Positions 1-8,863 of a stretch of DNA of 64,000 bases are shown here, piece by piece. The stretch's first letter is position 1. Each line of letters starts with the position of its first letter. Origin of the DNA: Streptomyces sp. SLBN-118 (GTDB lineage Bacteria > Actinomycetota > Actinomycetes > Streptomycetales > Streptomycetaceae); assembly GCF_006715635.1 (NCBI RefSeq), contig NZ_VFNP01000001.1, positions 2,108,001 through 2,172,000 of the forward strand, given 5' to 3'. Under the pieces are notes generated by a model. That model did not search any database and was not told the DNA's origin. It saw only the letters and a list, made by a program, of their open reading frames with translations. A program made the position numbers and the translations under genes.

Positions 1-186
1 CAGTCGTACCCCTCCCAGGCCCAGTCCCCCGCGAGCCCGGCCGGACCGCCGCCCGGGCAGCCGGGCCACCCCGGTCAGCAGGGCCAGTCGGGTGGTCCTG
101 GACAGCAGGATCTCCAGGGTCCCGTGCCGCCCGCCGGATGGCCCCAGCAGCAGCCCCCGCAGGCGCCCCCGGCCCCTCAGCAGTAG
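1..186 (+). CDS. C-terminal tail of a Pro/Gln-rich protein (partial)
   Basis: Frame 1 is open from the first base to a TAG at 184-186. The visible 61 residues are almost entirely Pro, Gln, Gly, Ser and Ala and end in PPQAPPAPQQ, so this is a disordered C-terminal tail. Such tails are common on Streptomyces membrane-associated or regulatory proteins, and nothing here identifies the family. A strong hairpin follows 21 bases after the stop, so the gene is probably transcriptionally separate from the peptide transporter operon downstream. Confidence 0.6.
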   Translation, partial: QSYPSQAQSPASPAGPPPGQPGHPGQQGQSGGPGQQDLQGPVPPAGWPQQQPPQAPPAPQQ

Positions 187-207
187 CGCGGCAGAGGTAC
201 TGACCAA

Positions 208-243
208 TGAGGGCCCGCACCGGCACGACGGTGCGGGCCCTCA
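208..243 (+). terminator. Rho-independent-type hairpin after the first gene
   Basis: Perfect inverted repeat TGAGGGCCCGCAC / GTGCGGGCCCTCA, extended inward by two more pairs, with a 6-base loop. No T-tract follows, which is usual for Streptomyces terminators. Confidence 0.7.
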
Positions 244-382
244 GCGCATTCCCGCAGCCCAGGCGCGATCTGACGGACCGTTGACTCGGCTTGGCCCCGC
301 TGATAAACCTTCGCTTCACCAGCTGGCTGGCCAGGCATCAAGCCGCCTTTCCGAGCGAGTGACGATCACGAGGTCCCGTCTC

Positions 383-2194
383 ATGGTCCACAAGAACGCG
401 CCCCGCATCCGACTGCTTCTGGCCTCGGGCGCCGCCATACTGCTGGCCGCTTCGGCGACCCCTCCGGCCGGGGCCGCCGACGACGGGGGCAAGGACAACG
501 GAGGCAAGAAGGTCCTCACCGTCGCCGTCTCGCAGAGTGTCGACTCCCTGAGCCCGTTCCTCGCGCAGAAGCTGGTCAGCACCACCGTTCACCGCCTGGC
601 GTACGAGTACCTGACGAACTACGACGTCAAGGACGCGCACCCGATCCCCGGCTTCGCCACCGCGTGGAAGACGTCCCCCGACAAGCTGACCTGGACGTAC
701 ACCATCCGCGAGGACTCCACATGGTCCGACGGGCGGCAGGCGACCGCGAAGGACGCCGCCTGGACCTTCAACACGATGATGACGGACCCCGACGCCGCCA
801 CCGCCAACGGCAGCTTCACCGCCAACTTCAGGAAGGTCACGGCACCCGACCCCCGGACCCTGGTCATCCAGCTGAAGAAGCCGCAGGCCACCATGCTGGC
901 GCTGGATGTCCCGATCGTGCCCCAGCACATCTGGGAGAAGGTCGGCGACCTCTCGAAGTTCAACAACGACAAGCGGTTCCCGGTCGTCGGCAACGGTCCC
1001 TTCGTCATCACCGACTTCAAGGTCGACCAGTTCGTCAAGCTCAAGCCCAACAAGGACTTCTGGCGCGGCGCGCCCAAGTTCGACGAGCTGGTACTCAAGT
1101 ACTACAAGGACGGTGACGCGGCCGTCGCCGCGCTGCAGAAGGGCGAGGTCTCCTTCGTCCAGGGCCTCACCCCCGCCCAGGCCACCGCCCTGGGGCGCGA
1201 GGGGAACATCAAGGTCAACGACGCTCCGGGCCGCCGCTTCTTCGCCCTCGCCACCAACCCGGGAGCCAGGTCCAAGGACGGCAGCACCTTTGGCAGCGGC
1301 CACCGGGCGCTGCTCGAACCAGCCGTGCGCAAGGCCCTGTTCCATGCCACCGACCGCAGGACCCTCGTCGACAAGGTCTTCCAGGGACATGCCGTGGAGG
1401 GCGAGGGCTATATCCCGCCGCGCTTCGGCCCGTACTTCTGGAAGCCGGGAGCGAACCAGAAGATCGTTTACGACCCGGCGAAGGCGGCAGCCCTCCTCGA
1501 TCGGGCGGGCTACCGGAAGAACGGCGGCGGCAAACGCGTCGGCAAGGACGGCAAGCCGCTCGACCTGCGCATTCTCTGCCACGCCACCGACCCCAACGAC
1601 AAGGCGGTCGGCAAGTATCTCAAGGAGTGGTGGGGCAAGCTCGGAGTCGGGCTCACGGTCGATTGTCTGGACAATGTCTCCGACCCCTGGGTCAAGGGAG
1701 ACTACGACCTGGCCTTCGACGGCTGGTCGGTCAACCCGGACCCGGACTTCGTCCTGTCCATCCACACCTGCTCGGCGCTCCCGGCCACGCCCACGGACAC
1801 CGGCGCGACGGACAACTTCATCTGCGACGAGCAGTTCGACGGGCTGTACGCGCAGCAGACCGCGGAGTACGACACCGCCAAGCGGGCCGTGCTGGTCAAG
1901 GAGATGGAATCGCGGCTGTACGACACGGGCTACATGAATGTCCTCGCGTACCCGAACGCCGTCGAGGCGTACCGCACCGACCAGATCAAGTCCATCACGA
2001 CGATGCCGGAGGCCGGGGGCAATCTCTGGGGTCAGGACGGCTACTGGAGCTGGTGGTCGGCCGAGCCGGCCGCCGGTGAAGGCAGCTCCGGCAGCGGCAT
2101 CGTGATCGGCATCGGCTCGGTCGTGTTTCTCGCCGCCGGACTCGGGGTCTTTGTCGCGATGCGTCGGCGTTCCACCGCGGAAGACCGTGAGTAG
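383..2194 (+). CDS. Oligopeptide ABC transporter substrate-binding protein, C-terminally membrane-anchored
   Basis: Extracellular peptide-binding component (SBP_bac_5/DppA-OppA family, about 600 aa) for the permeases and ATPases encoded immediately downstream. The ATG at 383 gives a signal peptide: Arg/Lys-rich start, hydrophobic LLLASGAAILLAASA, then a likely signal peptidase I site near PAGAADDG. An in-frame GTG at 359 is an alternative start. The motif TWTYTIREDSTWSDG is typical of the family. There is no lipobox cysteine. Instead the C terminus has a Gly/Ser linker, a hydrophobic segment (IVIGIGSVVFLAAGLGVFVA) and a basic MRRR tail. I infer the protein is tethered by this C-terminal helix rather than by lipid. 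First gene of a five-gene operon, with 3 bases to the next gene. Confidence 0.88.
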   Translation: MVHKNAPRIRLLLASGAAILLAASATPPAGAADDGGKDNGGKKVLTVAVSQSVDSLSPFLAQKLVSTTVHRLAYEYLTNYDVKDAHPIPGFATAWKTSPDKLTWTYTIREDSTWSDGRQATAKDAAWTFNTMMTDPDAATANGSFTANFRKVTAPDPRTLVIQLKKPQATMLALDVPIVPQHIWEKVGDLSKFNNDKRFPVVGNGPFVITDFKVDQFVKLKPNKDFWRGAPKFDELVLKYYKDGDAAVAALQKGEVSFVQGLTPAQATALGREGNIKVNDAPGRRFFALATNPGARSKDGSTFGSGHRALLEPAVRKALFHATDRRTLVDKVFQGHAVEGEGYIPPRFGPYFWKPGANQKIVYDPAKAAALLDRAGYRKNGGGKRVGKDGKPLDLRILCHATDPNDKAVGKYLKEWWGKLGVGLTVDCLDNVSDPWVKGDYDLAFDGWSVNPDPDFVLSIHTCSALPATPTDTGATDNFICDEQFDGLYAQQTAEYDTAKRAVLVKEMESRLYDTGYMNVLAYPNAVEAYRTDQIKSITTMPEAGGNLWGQDGYWSWWSAEPAAGEGSSGSGIVIGIGSVVFLAAGLGVFVAMRRRSTAEDRE

Positions 2195-2197
2195 CCG

Positions 2198-3256
2198 ATG
2201 AGCACCACAAGCACGACCGGAACAACGGGCACTGCCGCCGTGGCCCGGGCCCCCGAAGCCCATGCCACGAGCGGCAGCACGCGCGCGTATCTCCGGTATG
2301 TGGCGGGCAAGCTGGGCGGCGCCGCCGTCTCGCTGCTCGCCGTCCTCGTCACCAGCTTCTTCCTCTTCCGGATCATCCCCGGCGACCCGGTGAAGGCCAT
2401 GACGCACGGCGCGCCGACGTCCGCCGAGCAACTGGCGGCACTGCGCCGCCAGTTCGGCCTCGACAAGCCGATGTGGCAGCAGTTCACGGACTACTGCGGC
2501 AAGGCGCTGACGGGCGACCTCGGCCGGTCGTACCAGTTCCACGCGCCCGTCGGGGAGCTGATCACACAGAAGCTGCCGGCGACGCTCCTGCTCACCGGCG
2601 TCGCCGTCGTGATCTACTCGGCGATCGGGCTCTGGCTCGGCACCCGCTCGGCCTGGCGCCACGGCAGCCGCGGCGACCGGCTCAACACCGGGGTGGCGCT
2701 GATCCTGTGGTCCGTGCCGTCCTTCTGGCTCGGGCTGCTGCTGATCATCACCTTCTCGGTGGGGGTCGGCCCGATCCCGGGTCTGTTCCCGACCGGCGGC
2801 ATGGAGTCGGGTGACGAGAGCGGTTTCGCGTACGCCGTCGATGTGGCGCACCACTTGGTGCTGCCGGTGATCACCCTCGTCGCTGTCGGATACGCGCAGA
2901 CGCTGCTGGTGATGCGCTCCTCGCTGCTGGACGAGATGGGCAGCGACTATCTGACGACGGCACGGGCGAAGGGGCTTCGGGACGACACCGTTCGCCGCAG
3001 GCATGCGGTGCCCAACGCACTCCTGCCCACCGTCACCATGGTCTTCATCAACCTGGGCCATGTGGCTGCCGGTTCGATCCTGGTCGAGACGGTGTTTTCC
3101 TGGCCGGGTCTCGGCGGGCTGTTCTACCAGGCGCTGAGCGTGCCCGATCTGCCACTCGTCCAGGGCCTGTTCGTGGTCTTCGCCGGCGCGATGATCCTGA
3201 TGAACCTGCTGGCCGACCTGCTCTATCCGCTGCTCGATCCCCGGGTGGGCCGATGA
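2198..3256 (+). CDS. Oligopeptide ABC transporter permease (DppB/OppB type)
   Basis: Integral membrane permease of 352 aa. After a polar N-terminal extension of about 40 residues rich in Ser/Thr/Ala come the first helix (LLAVLVTSFFLFRIIPGDP, the usual DppB N-terminal signature), an extracellular domain and five further helices. The EAA-type cytoplasmic loop reads LTTARAKGLRDDTVRRRHAVPNALLPT and contacts the ATPases. Its last four bases (ATGA) overlap the start of the second permease, indicating translational coupling. The peptides transported cannot be told from sequence. Confidence 0.92.
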   Translation: MSTTSTTGTTGTAAVARAPEAHATSGSTRAYLRYVAGKLGGAAVSLLAVLVTSFFLFRIIPGDPVKAMTHGAPTSAEQLAALRRQFGLDKPMWQQFTDYCGKALTGDLGRSYQFHAPVGELITQKLPATLLLTGVAVVIYSAIGLWLGTRSAWRHGSRGDRLNTGVALILWSVPSFWLGLLLIITFSVGVGPIPGLFPTGGMESGDESGFAYAVDVAHHLVLPVITLVAVGYAQTLLVMRSSLLDEMGSDYLTTARAKGLRDDTVRRRHAVPNALLPTVTMVFINLGHVAAGSILVETVFSWPGLGGLFYQALSVPDLPLVQGLFVVFAGAMILMNLLADLLYPLLDPRVGR

Positions 3257-4146
3257 CGACCGCCGCAACTCTCACCTGGACACGGCGCCGCGATTCGGTG
3301 ACCCGCTTCTGGCAGGCGTACCGAACTCACCGGGCGGGGCTCTTCGGCCTCGGCGGGCTCGCGGTCATCGCCCTGATCGCGCTCGCCGCGCCCATGCTCG
3401 TCGGCAGCGACGTGCAGAGCGTGACCAACGCGCCCGGCACCGCTCTGGAACCGCCGAGCGCTCAATTTCCGCTCGGCACCGACCAGTTCGGGCGCTCGCT
3501 GCTCGGTCTGCTGGTGTGGGGCGCGCGGATCTCCCTCACCGTCGGACTGCTCGCGGCATCCCTGTCGGTGGCCATCGGCTCTCTCGTCGGCATCACCGCC
3601 GGGCACTACGGTGGCTGGTTCTCGACGGTCCTGATGCGGATCACGGACTGGTTCCTGGTGATGCCGACGCTGGTGCTGGCGATCGTCCTGGCGACCGTGA
3701 TGTCCCGCAGCGTGTGGACGGTGATCCTGGCGATCGGCGTGACCAGCTGGCCCACCACGGCCCGGCTGGTGCGGGCCCAGACGATCGCGGTCGAATCGCG
3801 TCCGTACCTCGAACGCGCCAGGGCACTCGGCGGCGGCCACAGCCACGTCATGACCCGCCATGTACTGCCGAACGTCATGCCGCTCGTCCTCACCCAGACG
3901 ACGCTCGGTATCTCGACCGCCATCCTTACGGAGGCGACGCTGGCTTTCCTCGGGCTCGGCGATCCGGCCGTGGTCTCATGGGGCGGCATGCTCCAGGACG
4001 CGCGGGAGGCGGGCGCGGTCTCGTCCGGCCACTGGTGGTATCTGGCGCCGCCCGGGATCGCGATCGCCCTGGTGGCGCTGGCGTTCACGCTGTGCGGGCG
4101 GGCGATCGAGGCAGTGCTCAACCCCAAGCTGGGGGTGACGCGATGA
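3253..4146 (+). CDS. Oligopeptide ABC transporter permease (DppC/OppC type)
   Basis: Second membrane subunit, 297 aa. It has the N-terminal helix typical of DppC proteins (GLAVIALIALAAPMLV), the conserved FPLGTDQFGRSLL segment that follows it, and an EAA loop reading YLERARALGGGHSHVMTRHVLPN. It forms a heterodimeric pore with the preceding permease. Overlaps its neighbours by 4 bp at both ends (ATGA at 3253 and at 4143). Confidence 0.92.
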   Translation: MTTAATLTWTRRRDSVTRFWQAYRTHRAGLFGLGGLAVIALIALAAPMLVGSDVQSVTNAPGTALEPPSAQFPLGTDQFGRSLLGLLVWGARISLTVGLLAASLSVAIGSLVGITAGHYGGWFSTVLMRITDWFLVMPTLVLAIVLATVMSRSVWTVILAIGVTSWPTTARLVRAQTIAVESRPYLERARALGGGHSHVMTRHVLPNVMPLVLTQTTLGISTAILTEATLAFLGLGDPAVVSWGGMLQDAREAGAVSSGHWWYLAPPGIAIALVALAFTLCGRAIEAVLNPKLGVTR

Positions 4147-5144
4147 CCGTGCAGACTGCGCAGCGCCTGCTCGAAGTCAAAGACCTCTCGGTGACCTACG
4201 GTTCGGGGACCCGGGCGGTCCCCGCCGTACGCGGCGTCGATCTGAGCGTGGCCGCCGGGCAGAAGCTGGGCCTCGCGGGCGAGTCCGGCTGCGGCAAGTC
4301 CACCCTGGCACTGGCGCTGCTGCGCCTGCTGCCCCCCTCCGCGCACCTGAGCGGTGAGATCCTCCTCGGCGGGGAGGACGTCCTCACCATGAAGTGGGGG
4401 CGGCTGCGGGCCGTACGCTGGGCCGGCGCGTCGATCGTCTTCCAGGGTGCGATGCACTCGCTCAACGCGGTGCACCGGATCGGCGACCAGATCGCCGAGC
4501 CGATCCTGCTGCACCACAGGACCACACAGTCCGAGGCGAAGAGACGTGTCCGCGAACTGCTGACACACGTCGGACTGCCGGTCGCCCGCGCGGACGCGTA
4601 TCCGCACGAGCTGTCCGGCGGTCAGCGCCAGCGCGTGATGATCGCGATGGCGCTCGCCTGCGACCCGCGGCTGATCGTGGCCGACGAGCCGACAACCGCC
4701 CTCGACGTCATGATCCAGGCACAGATCCTGCGGCTCATCGAGCAGCTGGTCGCGGAGCAGGACATCAGCCTGGTGATGATCAGCCACGACCTGGCCGTGC
4801 TCGCGGACACCTGCGACCGGCTGGCGGTGATGTACGCGGGCCGGATCGTCGAGGAGGGCCCGGCGAGGGCGGTGTACGGCGCGGCCTCGCACCCGTACGG
4901 CCGGGCCCTGTCCGCGGCCTTCCCGCGCATCGGGGACTCAGCGTCCCGACGGGCACCACGCGGCCTGCCGGGCGATCCGCCCGACCCGTCGGCGCTGCCG
5001 AGCGGCTGTACGTTCCACCCGCGCTGCCCGGTCGCGGTGGAGGCCTGTGCCCACGAGGACCAGGCGCTCGTCGCGGCGGGCGAGGGGCACAGGGCGGCAT
5101 GCGTGCATGTGGGCGCGCCCGTACGGACGGAGAAGGCACTGTGA
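4143..5144 (+). CDS. Oligopeptide ABC transporter ATP-binding protein (DppD type)
   Basis: ABC ATPase, 333 aa, one of two nucleotide-binding subunits. Walker A is GESGCGKST, the signature is LSGGQRQRV, Walker B is [12 protein letters not shown] and the H-loop is ISHDLAVL. The C terminus carries the oligopeptide/dipeptide domain with the cysteine motif [14 protein letters not shown]; in related transporters this extension can hold an Fe-S cluster. The start ATG overlaps the preceding stop (ATGA). The gene runs into the next through a GTGA overlap at 5141. Confidence 0.93.
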   Translation: MTVQTAQRLLEVKDLSVTYGSGTRAVPAVRGVDLSVAAGQKLGLAGESGCGKSTLALALLRLLPPSAHLSGEILLGGEDVLTMKWGRLRAVRWAGASIVFQGAMHSLNAVHRIGDQIAEPILLHHRTTQSEAKRRVRELLTHVGLPVARADAYPHELSGGQRQRVMIAMALACDPRLIVADEPTTALDVMIQAQILRLIEQLVAEQDISLVMISHDLAVLADTCDRLAVMYAGRIVEEGPARAVYGAASHPYGRALSAAFPRIGDSASRRAPRGLPGDPPDPSALPSGCTFHPRCPVAVEACAHEDQALVAAGEGHRAACVHVGAPVRTEKAL

Positions 5145-6109
5145 CCGCCCTGCCCACCCCCCTCCTCTCGGCCACCGGCCTGCATGTCTCCTTCCCGGGG
5201 CGGCGCGGTGGCGCGCCGGCCCGCGCCGTCGACGGGGTCGACCTCGACATCGGCGCGGGCGAAGTCGTGGCCCTCGTCGGCGAGTCCGGCTGTGGCAAGA
5301 CAACGCTGGCGCGCTCGTTGCTCGGCCTCGTACCACCGACCTCGGGGTGCGTGACCTTCGGCGGCGTCCCGCTCGGCCGTAGCTCGCGTGCCCTCAAGGC
5401 CTACCGCAAGCGGGTCCAGCTGGTCCTCCAGGACCCGAGCGGCTCGCTCAACCCCCGGCACACGGTGTACGACGCGGTTGCCGAGGGCCTGCGGATCCAC
5501 GGGTACAAGGGCGACGAGCACGCGGCAGTCTCCCAGGCCCTCGCGCGGGCCGGGCTGCGTCCCCCCGAACGTTTCTTCCTCCGCTACCCGCACGAACTCT
5601 CCGGCGGCCAGCGCCAGCGCGTCGTCATCGCGGGCGCGCTGGCCTTGGAGCCCGAACTGATCGTCGCGGACGAGCCGGTGGCGTCTCTGGACGCGTCCGT
5701 ACGGGGCGAAATCCTCGCGCTCCTGCTGCGTCTGCGGGACGAACTGGGCCTGTCCGCACTCGTGGTGACCCACGACCTCGGTCTCGCGTGGAACATCGCG
5801 GACCGGGTGGCGGTGATGTACCTCGGCCGGATCGTTGAGTCGGGAACGGTCGAGGACGTCCTGACATCGCCCCGCCACCCCTATACCCGCGCCCTGCTCT
5901 CGGTCCTCCCGGAGGCGTCGGTCCCCCCGGTGGTCCTCACGGGCGAGCCCCCGGACCCGACCCGCATCCCGCCCGGCTGCCGCTTCCACGCACGCTGCCA
6001 GGTGCTGGCGTCGGGAGAGGCGGAGAGGGCGGGGGTGGCGGAGAAGTGCCGCACGGGGGTGCTGGAGGTGTTGGGGAAGGGTGCGGGGGTGGCCTGTCAC
6101 TGGGCCTGA
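5141..6109 (+). CDS. Oligopeptide ABC transporter ATP-binding protein (DppF type)
   Basis: Second ABC ATPase, 322 aa, starting at the GTG that overlaps the preceding TGA. Walker A is [10 protein letters not shown]-loop [13 protein letters not shown], signature LSGGQRQRV, Walker [14 protein letters not shown]-loop VTHDLGLAW. The oligo_HPY C-terminal domain ([12 protein letters not shown] ... C ... CHWA) is present, so the ATPase pair is complete. Last gene of the operon; a G+C-rich non-coding stretch of about 230 bases follows. Confidence 0.92.
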   Translation: MTALPTPLLSATGLHVSFPGRRGGAPARAVDGVDLDIGAGEVVALVGESGCGKTTLARSLLGLVPPTSGCVTFGGVPLGRSSRALKAYRKRVQLVLQDPSGSLNPRHTVYDAVAEGLRIHGYKGDEHAAVSQALARAGLRPPERFFLRYPHELSGGQRQRVVIAGALALEPELIVADEPVASLDASVRGEILALLLRLRDELGLSALVVTHDLGLAWNIADRVAVMYLGRIVESGTVEDVLTSPRHPYTRALLSVLPEASVPPVVLTGEPPDPTRIPPGCRFHARCQVLASGEAERAGVAEKCRTGVLEVLGKGAGVACHWA

Positions 6110-6174
6110 CGGTGGGCGTGAGGTCGGATCGAAGTCCCGGACGACGCGCACACGACGACGGGCTCGCCGGGCCC

Positions 6175-6200
6175 TGAGCCCGGACCCTGTTGAGGGCTCA
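6175..6200 (+). terminator. Possible weak terminator after the peptide transporter operon
   Basis: Inverted repeat TGAGCCC / GGGCTCA, 12-base loop, 65 bases after the last ABC gene. Short stem and no T-run, so low confidence. The rest of 6110-6337 is G+C-rich with runs of GGGCCC and shows no convincing gene. Confidence 0.3.
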
Positions 6201-6337
6201 TCGGCCGACTTGGGCCCCGGGTGGGCCCTGGGGCCCTGTCTCTGGGCCCGGGGACCGGCTTAGCGTGGCCGGTGCTCCCGGGGGACGCCCCCGTGGCGTG
6301 TGAGTACCAGTCGGTTCACTTGCACCCCGAGAGGTTG

Positions 6338-8863
6338 GTGAGTCGCTTGTCGCGGCTCGGGCTCCACACGGTCACCGGCGTCGCGCACACCGGTGCCCCC
6401 ATGGCGTACACGGACGACCGCGGCACAGGGCCATCCTCGCTCAAGGCCGTACGCATTCTGCTGCACGTGCTGTTCGCGTTCACGGTGGTCGGCTCCTTAG
6501 GGGTGATCGGCTCGGCCGTCGCCGACCGGGCGATGACTCCGTTACTTTTCGGACTCGCGTTGTACGCGGCCGCACCGGGCGTCCTGTCCTGGGTGCTCTT
6601 GTGGCGCATCCCCAGGGGCGGCAGACGTGTCTGGAGAGGTCTGATCGCCTTACAGACGTGGTTGATCGCGGGCAGTCTGCTCAACCTCGCCGCCGGGTCG
6701 TTGCTTGGCCTGAGCCAGCTGCTCCTGCCGGTGCTGATCCTGGCGTTCCTCACAAAGCCGGAGAGCGGGACGTGGTTCGGAGCGCCCGTGCGGACACGGA
6801 ACTGGCGCGACCTTCGTGCGGCGCTCTGCCGATTCTCCCTCTCGCGCATGCTCTTCCGGCGAGGGGAGCGAGGACAGACGGCCGTCGAGTACGTGGGCCT
6901 GATCGTGGTCGTCACGCTGATCATCCTGACTCTGGCGACCGGTGGCGTGTCCCAGTCCGTCGCCAACGGGCTCCGCAACGAGATCGTCTGCGCCGTCACC
7001 GAATCATCGTGTCCCGGGGGCGGCGGAGCGGCCAGCGGGAGCGGGAGCGGTAGTGGGGGCACGGCCCACGGTGGCACCGATTCGGGTGGTACGACGGGGG
7101 GCGCAGACGGGGGCACGGACGGAGGTTCGAGTTCGGGTGGCACGGCTACGGGCGGTGCGAGCTCCGGCGAGGCCAACTCTGGTGGTGCTGCTTCGGGCGG
7201 CTCCGATTCCCGCGGGTCGACCGGGGGCGGCGACACGAGCGGAAGCAACGGCGGGGCCGACGACGGCAGTACCGGCGGCGGAAGTGGCTCGGGTGGCTCC
7301 GGCTCGGGCGGATCGACAGGAGGCGACAACGGCGGCACCGACGGAGGCAACGCCTCGGGTGGCATATCCGGCGGCAACAGCGGTGGGGCGAGCGGCGGTT
7401 CGACTTCCGGCGGGTCGAGTGGTGGGAGCAGCAGCGGCGGTGGGGCCGGGGGATCGGACGGCGGGTCGAACAGCGGCGGGGCAAACGGCGGATCCGGCGG
7501 ATCGTCAGGCGGAAACAACGGCGGATCGAACACCGGCGGCTCATCGGGTGGATCCGGCGGGGCGAACGGTGGCAGCAACAGCGGCAGCAACAGCGGCGGT
7601 TCCCACTCCGGCGGATCTGGGGGCTCGGACGGCGGATCGAACACCGGCGGAGCGAACGGCGGCGGCTCTTCCGGCGGAGCCGGCGGTTCATCGGGCGGAA
7701 GCAGCAGCGGCTCGTCCGGCGGATCCGGCGGGTCGAGTGGGGCCAACGGCGGCAGCAACAGCGGCGGTTCCCACTCCGGCGGATCTGGGGGCTCGGACGG
7801 CGGATCGAACACCGGCCGGGCAAACGGAGGCGGCTCTTCCGGCGGAGCCGGCGGTTCATCGGGGGCAAACAGCAGCGGCTCGTCCGGCGGGTCGAGCGGT
7901 GGCACCGGCGGCGGTCTGATCGGTGGCCTCATCGGCGGCACGAGTTCCGGCGGGTCCGGGGGATCGGACGGCGGGTCGAGCGGCGGCAGCAACGGCGGTT
8001 CATCGGGGGGAACGTCCGCGGGCTCCAGCTCTGGTGGCCGGCCCACCGCTGAGCCGACACAGCCTGACGACCCCGACCGCGAGGATCCCGACGATCACGA
8101 GGATCGCCAGCAGTCCCCGAAGAACTGCGACGCCAACGGGCTGAACGCCGGTGCCTTCGGCTCCGGCGGCCGGGTCGCCCTCGCCGGCGGCCCCGGTGAT
8201 GGGGCTGATGACGCCGGCCTGGAGCAAGCAGTGTCCGGTCTCAGCGCCATTGCCGACGACTTGATGGCCACCAGCAGTGCCGTGGTCTCCGGATTCGACA
8301 CCCTCCAGCAGGCCGAAAGTGCCGCCGGCTGCTCGGATGCGACACGGCAGAACACCGACCACGACGAGGGCAGCGACGCCAATGTGGGAGTCGGGCTTGA
8401 GCCCAACCCTCATCCGGAGGTCGCGATCGACCCGAAGGTGGACGTGGAAGACATTCAGGACAGCATCGACGGTCAGGGTCATGTGACCTGGCGTGAATCC
8501 GGTGAACAGCTCTACCGCAATGACACCCGCCCGCCGAGCGTCATCTTCAAGGAAGGCTTCGCGCCGCAGGATCCGAACAACCCGGATCTGGACAGCTATG
8601 TGAACGAGAGTCAGCATTCCGCTTTCGTCGGCACCACCAACAATGAGCAGTTCGCCACCAAGTGGGGTGCCAAGTACGTCTACGACATCGATGCGCCTGG
8701 TGGCATCGACATCAACAAGACGTTCGACGACCCCCCCTTCTCCCACGAGGACGAAATCGCCTTCCCCGGCGGGATCCGTCCCGAATACATCAGGGGCGTC
8801 TGGGAAGTGAGGCCGGACGGATCCCTCGGGAAGTACACGGGCAACAAGAACTTCAAGGGTTAG
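6338..8863 (+). CDS. Pilin-signal/membrane protein with Gly/Ser-rich stalk and C-terminal cholera-toxin-like ADP-ribosyltransferase domain (putative polymorphic toxin)
   Basis: About 841 aa from GTG 6338, which has a closely spaced GAGAGG; ATG 6401 is an alternative and the N terminus is uncertain. Numbering from 6338: three or four hydrophobic segments (38-62, 67-89, 102-138); then RRGERG/QTAVEYVGLI with Q180, resembling the cleavage site and helix of Flp/TadE-type pilin signals; a Gly/Ser-rich stalk (about 226-567); an Asp/Pro-rich hinge; and a C-terminal domain from about 715. That domain parallels the cholera toxin A fold: LYRNDTRPP (Arg727; cholera toxin LYRADSRPP), FVGTT at the STS position, YVYDIDAPGGIDIN, and HEDEIAFPGGI with E804-x-E806. 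Pierisin/Scabin relatives carry QxE here. Three TTA codons (L54, L69, L105) predict bldA-tRNA dependence. No immunity gene is evident nearby. Inferred role: surface-displayed or released ADP-ribosylating effector. Confidence 0.75.
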   Translation: MSRLSRLGLHTVTGVAHTGAPMAYTDDRGTGPSSLKAVRILLHVLFAFTVVGSLGVIGSAVADRAMTPLLFGLALYAAAPGVLSWVLLWRIPRGGRRVWRGLIALQTWLIAGSLLNLAAGSLLGLSQLLLPVLILAFLTKPESGTWFGAPVRTRNWRDLRAALCRFSLSRMLFRRGERGQTAVEYVGLIVVVTLIILTLATGGVSQSVANGLRNEIVCAVTESSCPGGGGAASGSGSGSGGTAHGGTDSGGTTGGADGGTDGGSSSGGTATGGASSGEANSGGAASGGSDSRGSTGGGDTSGSNGGADDGSTGGGSGSGGSGSGGSTGGDNGGTDGGNASGGISGGNSGGASGGSTSGGSSGGSSSGGGAGGSDGGSNSGGANGGSGGSSGGNNGGSNTGGSSGGSGGANGGSNSGSNSGGSHSGGSGGSDGGSNTGGANGGGSSGGAGGSSGGSSSGSSGGSGGSSGANGGSNSGGSHSGGSGGSDGGSNTGRANGGGSSGGAGGSSGANSSGSSGGSSGGTGGGLIGGLIGGTSSGGSGGSDGGSSGGSNGGSSGGTSAGSSSGGRPTAEPTQPDDPDREDPDDHEDRQQSPKNCDANGLNAGAFGSGGRVALAGGPGDGADDAGLEQAVSGLSAIADDLMATSSAVVSGFDTLQQAESAAGCSDATRQNTDHDEGSDANVGVGLEPNPHPEVAIDPKVDVEDIQDSIDGQGHVTWRESGEQLYRNDTRPPSVIFKEGFAPQDPNNPDLDSYVNESQHSAFVGTTNNEQFATKWGAKYVYDIDAPGGIDINKTFDDPPFSHEDEIAFPGGIRPEYIRGVWEVRPDGSLGKYTGNKNFKG
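7583..7863 (+). repeat. Internal 113-bp direct duplication within the Gly/Ser-rich coding tract
   Basis: Segments 7583-7695 and 7751-7863 are about 96% identical (four clustered differences), offset by exactly 168 bases (56 codons), so the frame is kept. Both encode GGSHSGGSGGSDGGSNTG and the following Gly/Ser run. This indicates recent expansion of the stalk by unequal exchange. Confidence 0.85.

Noticed and set aside
338..3268. Long minus-strand frame across the peptide transporter genes
   Set aside because: Mirrors the codon bias of the real plus-strand genes, crosses two gene boundaries and has no domain.
6316..8046. Long Pro-rich open frame on the minus strand opposite the Gly/Ser-rich stalk
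   Set aside because: It is the complement of Gly/Ser codons in G+C-rich DNA; no ribosome site, no domains, and the plus-strand gene has clear motifs on both sides.
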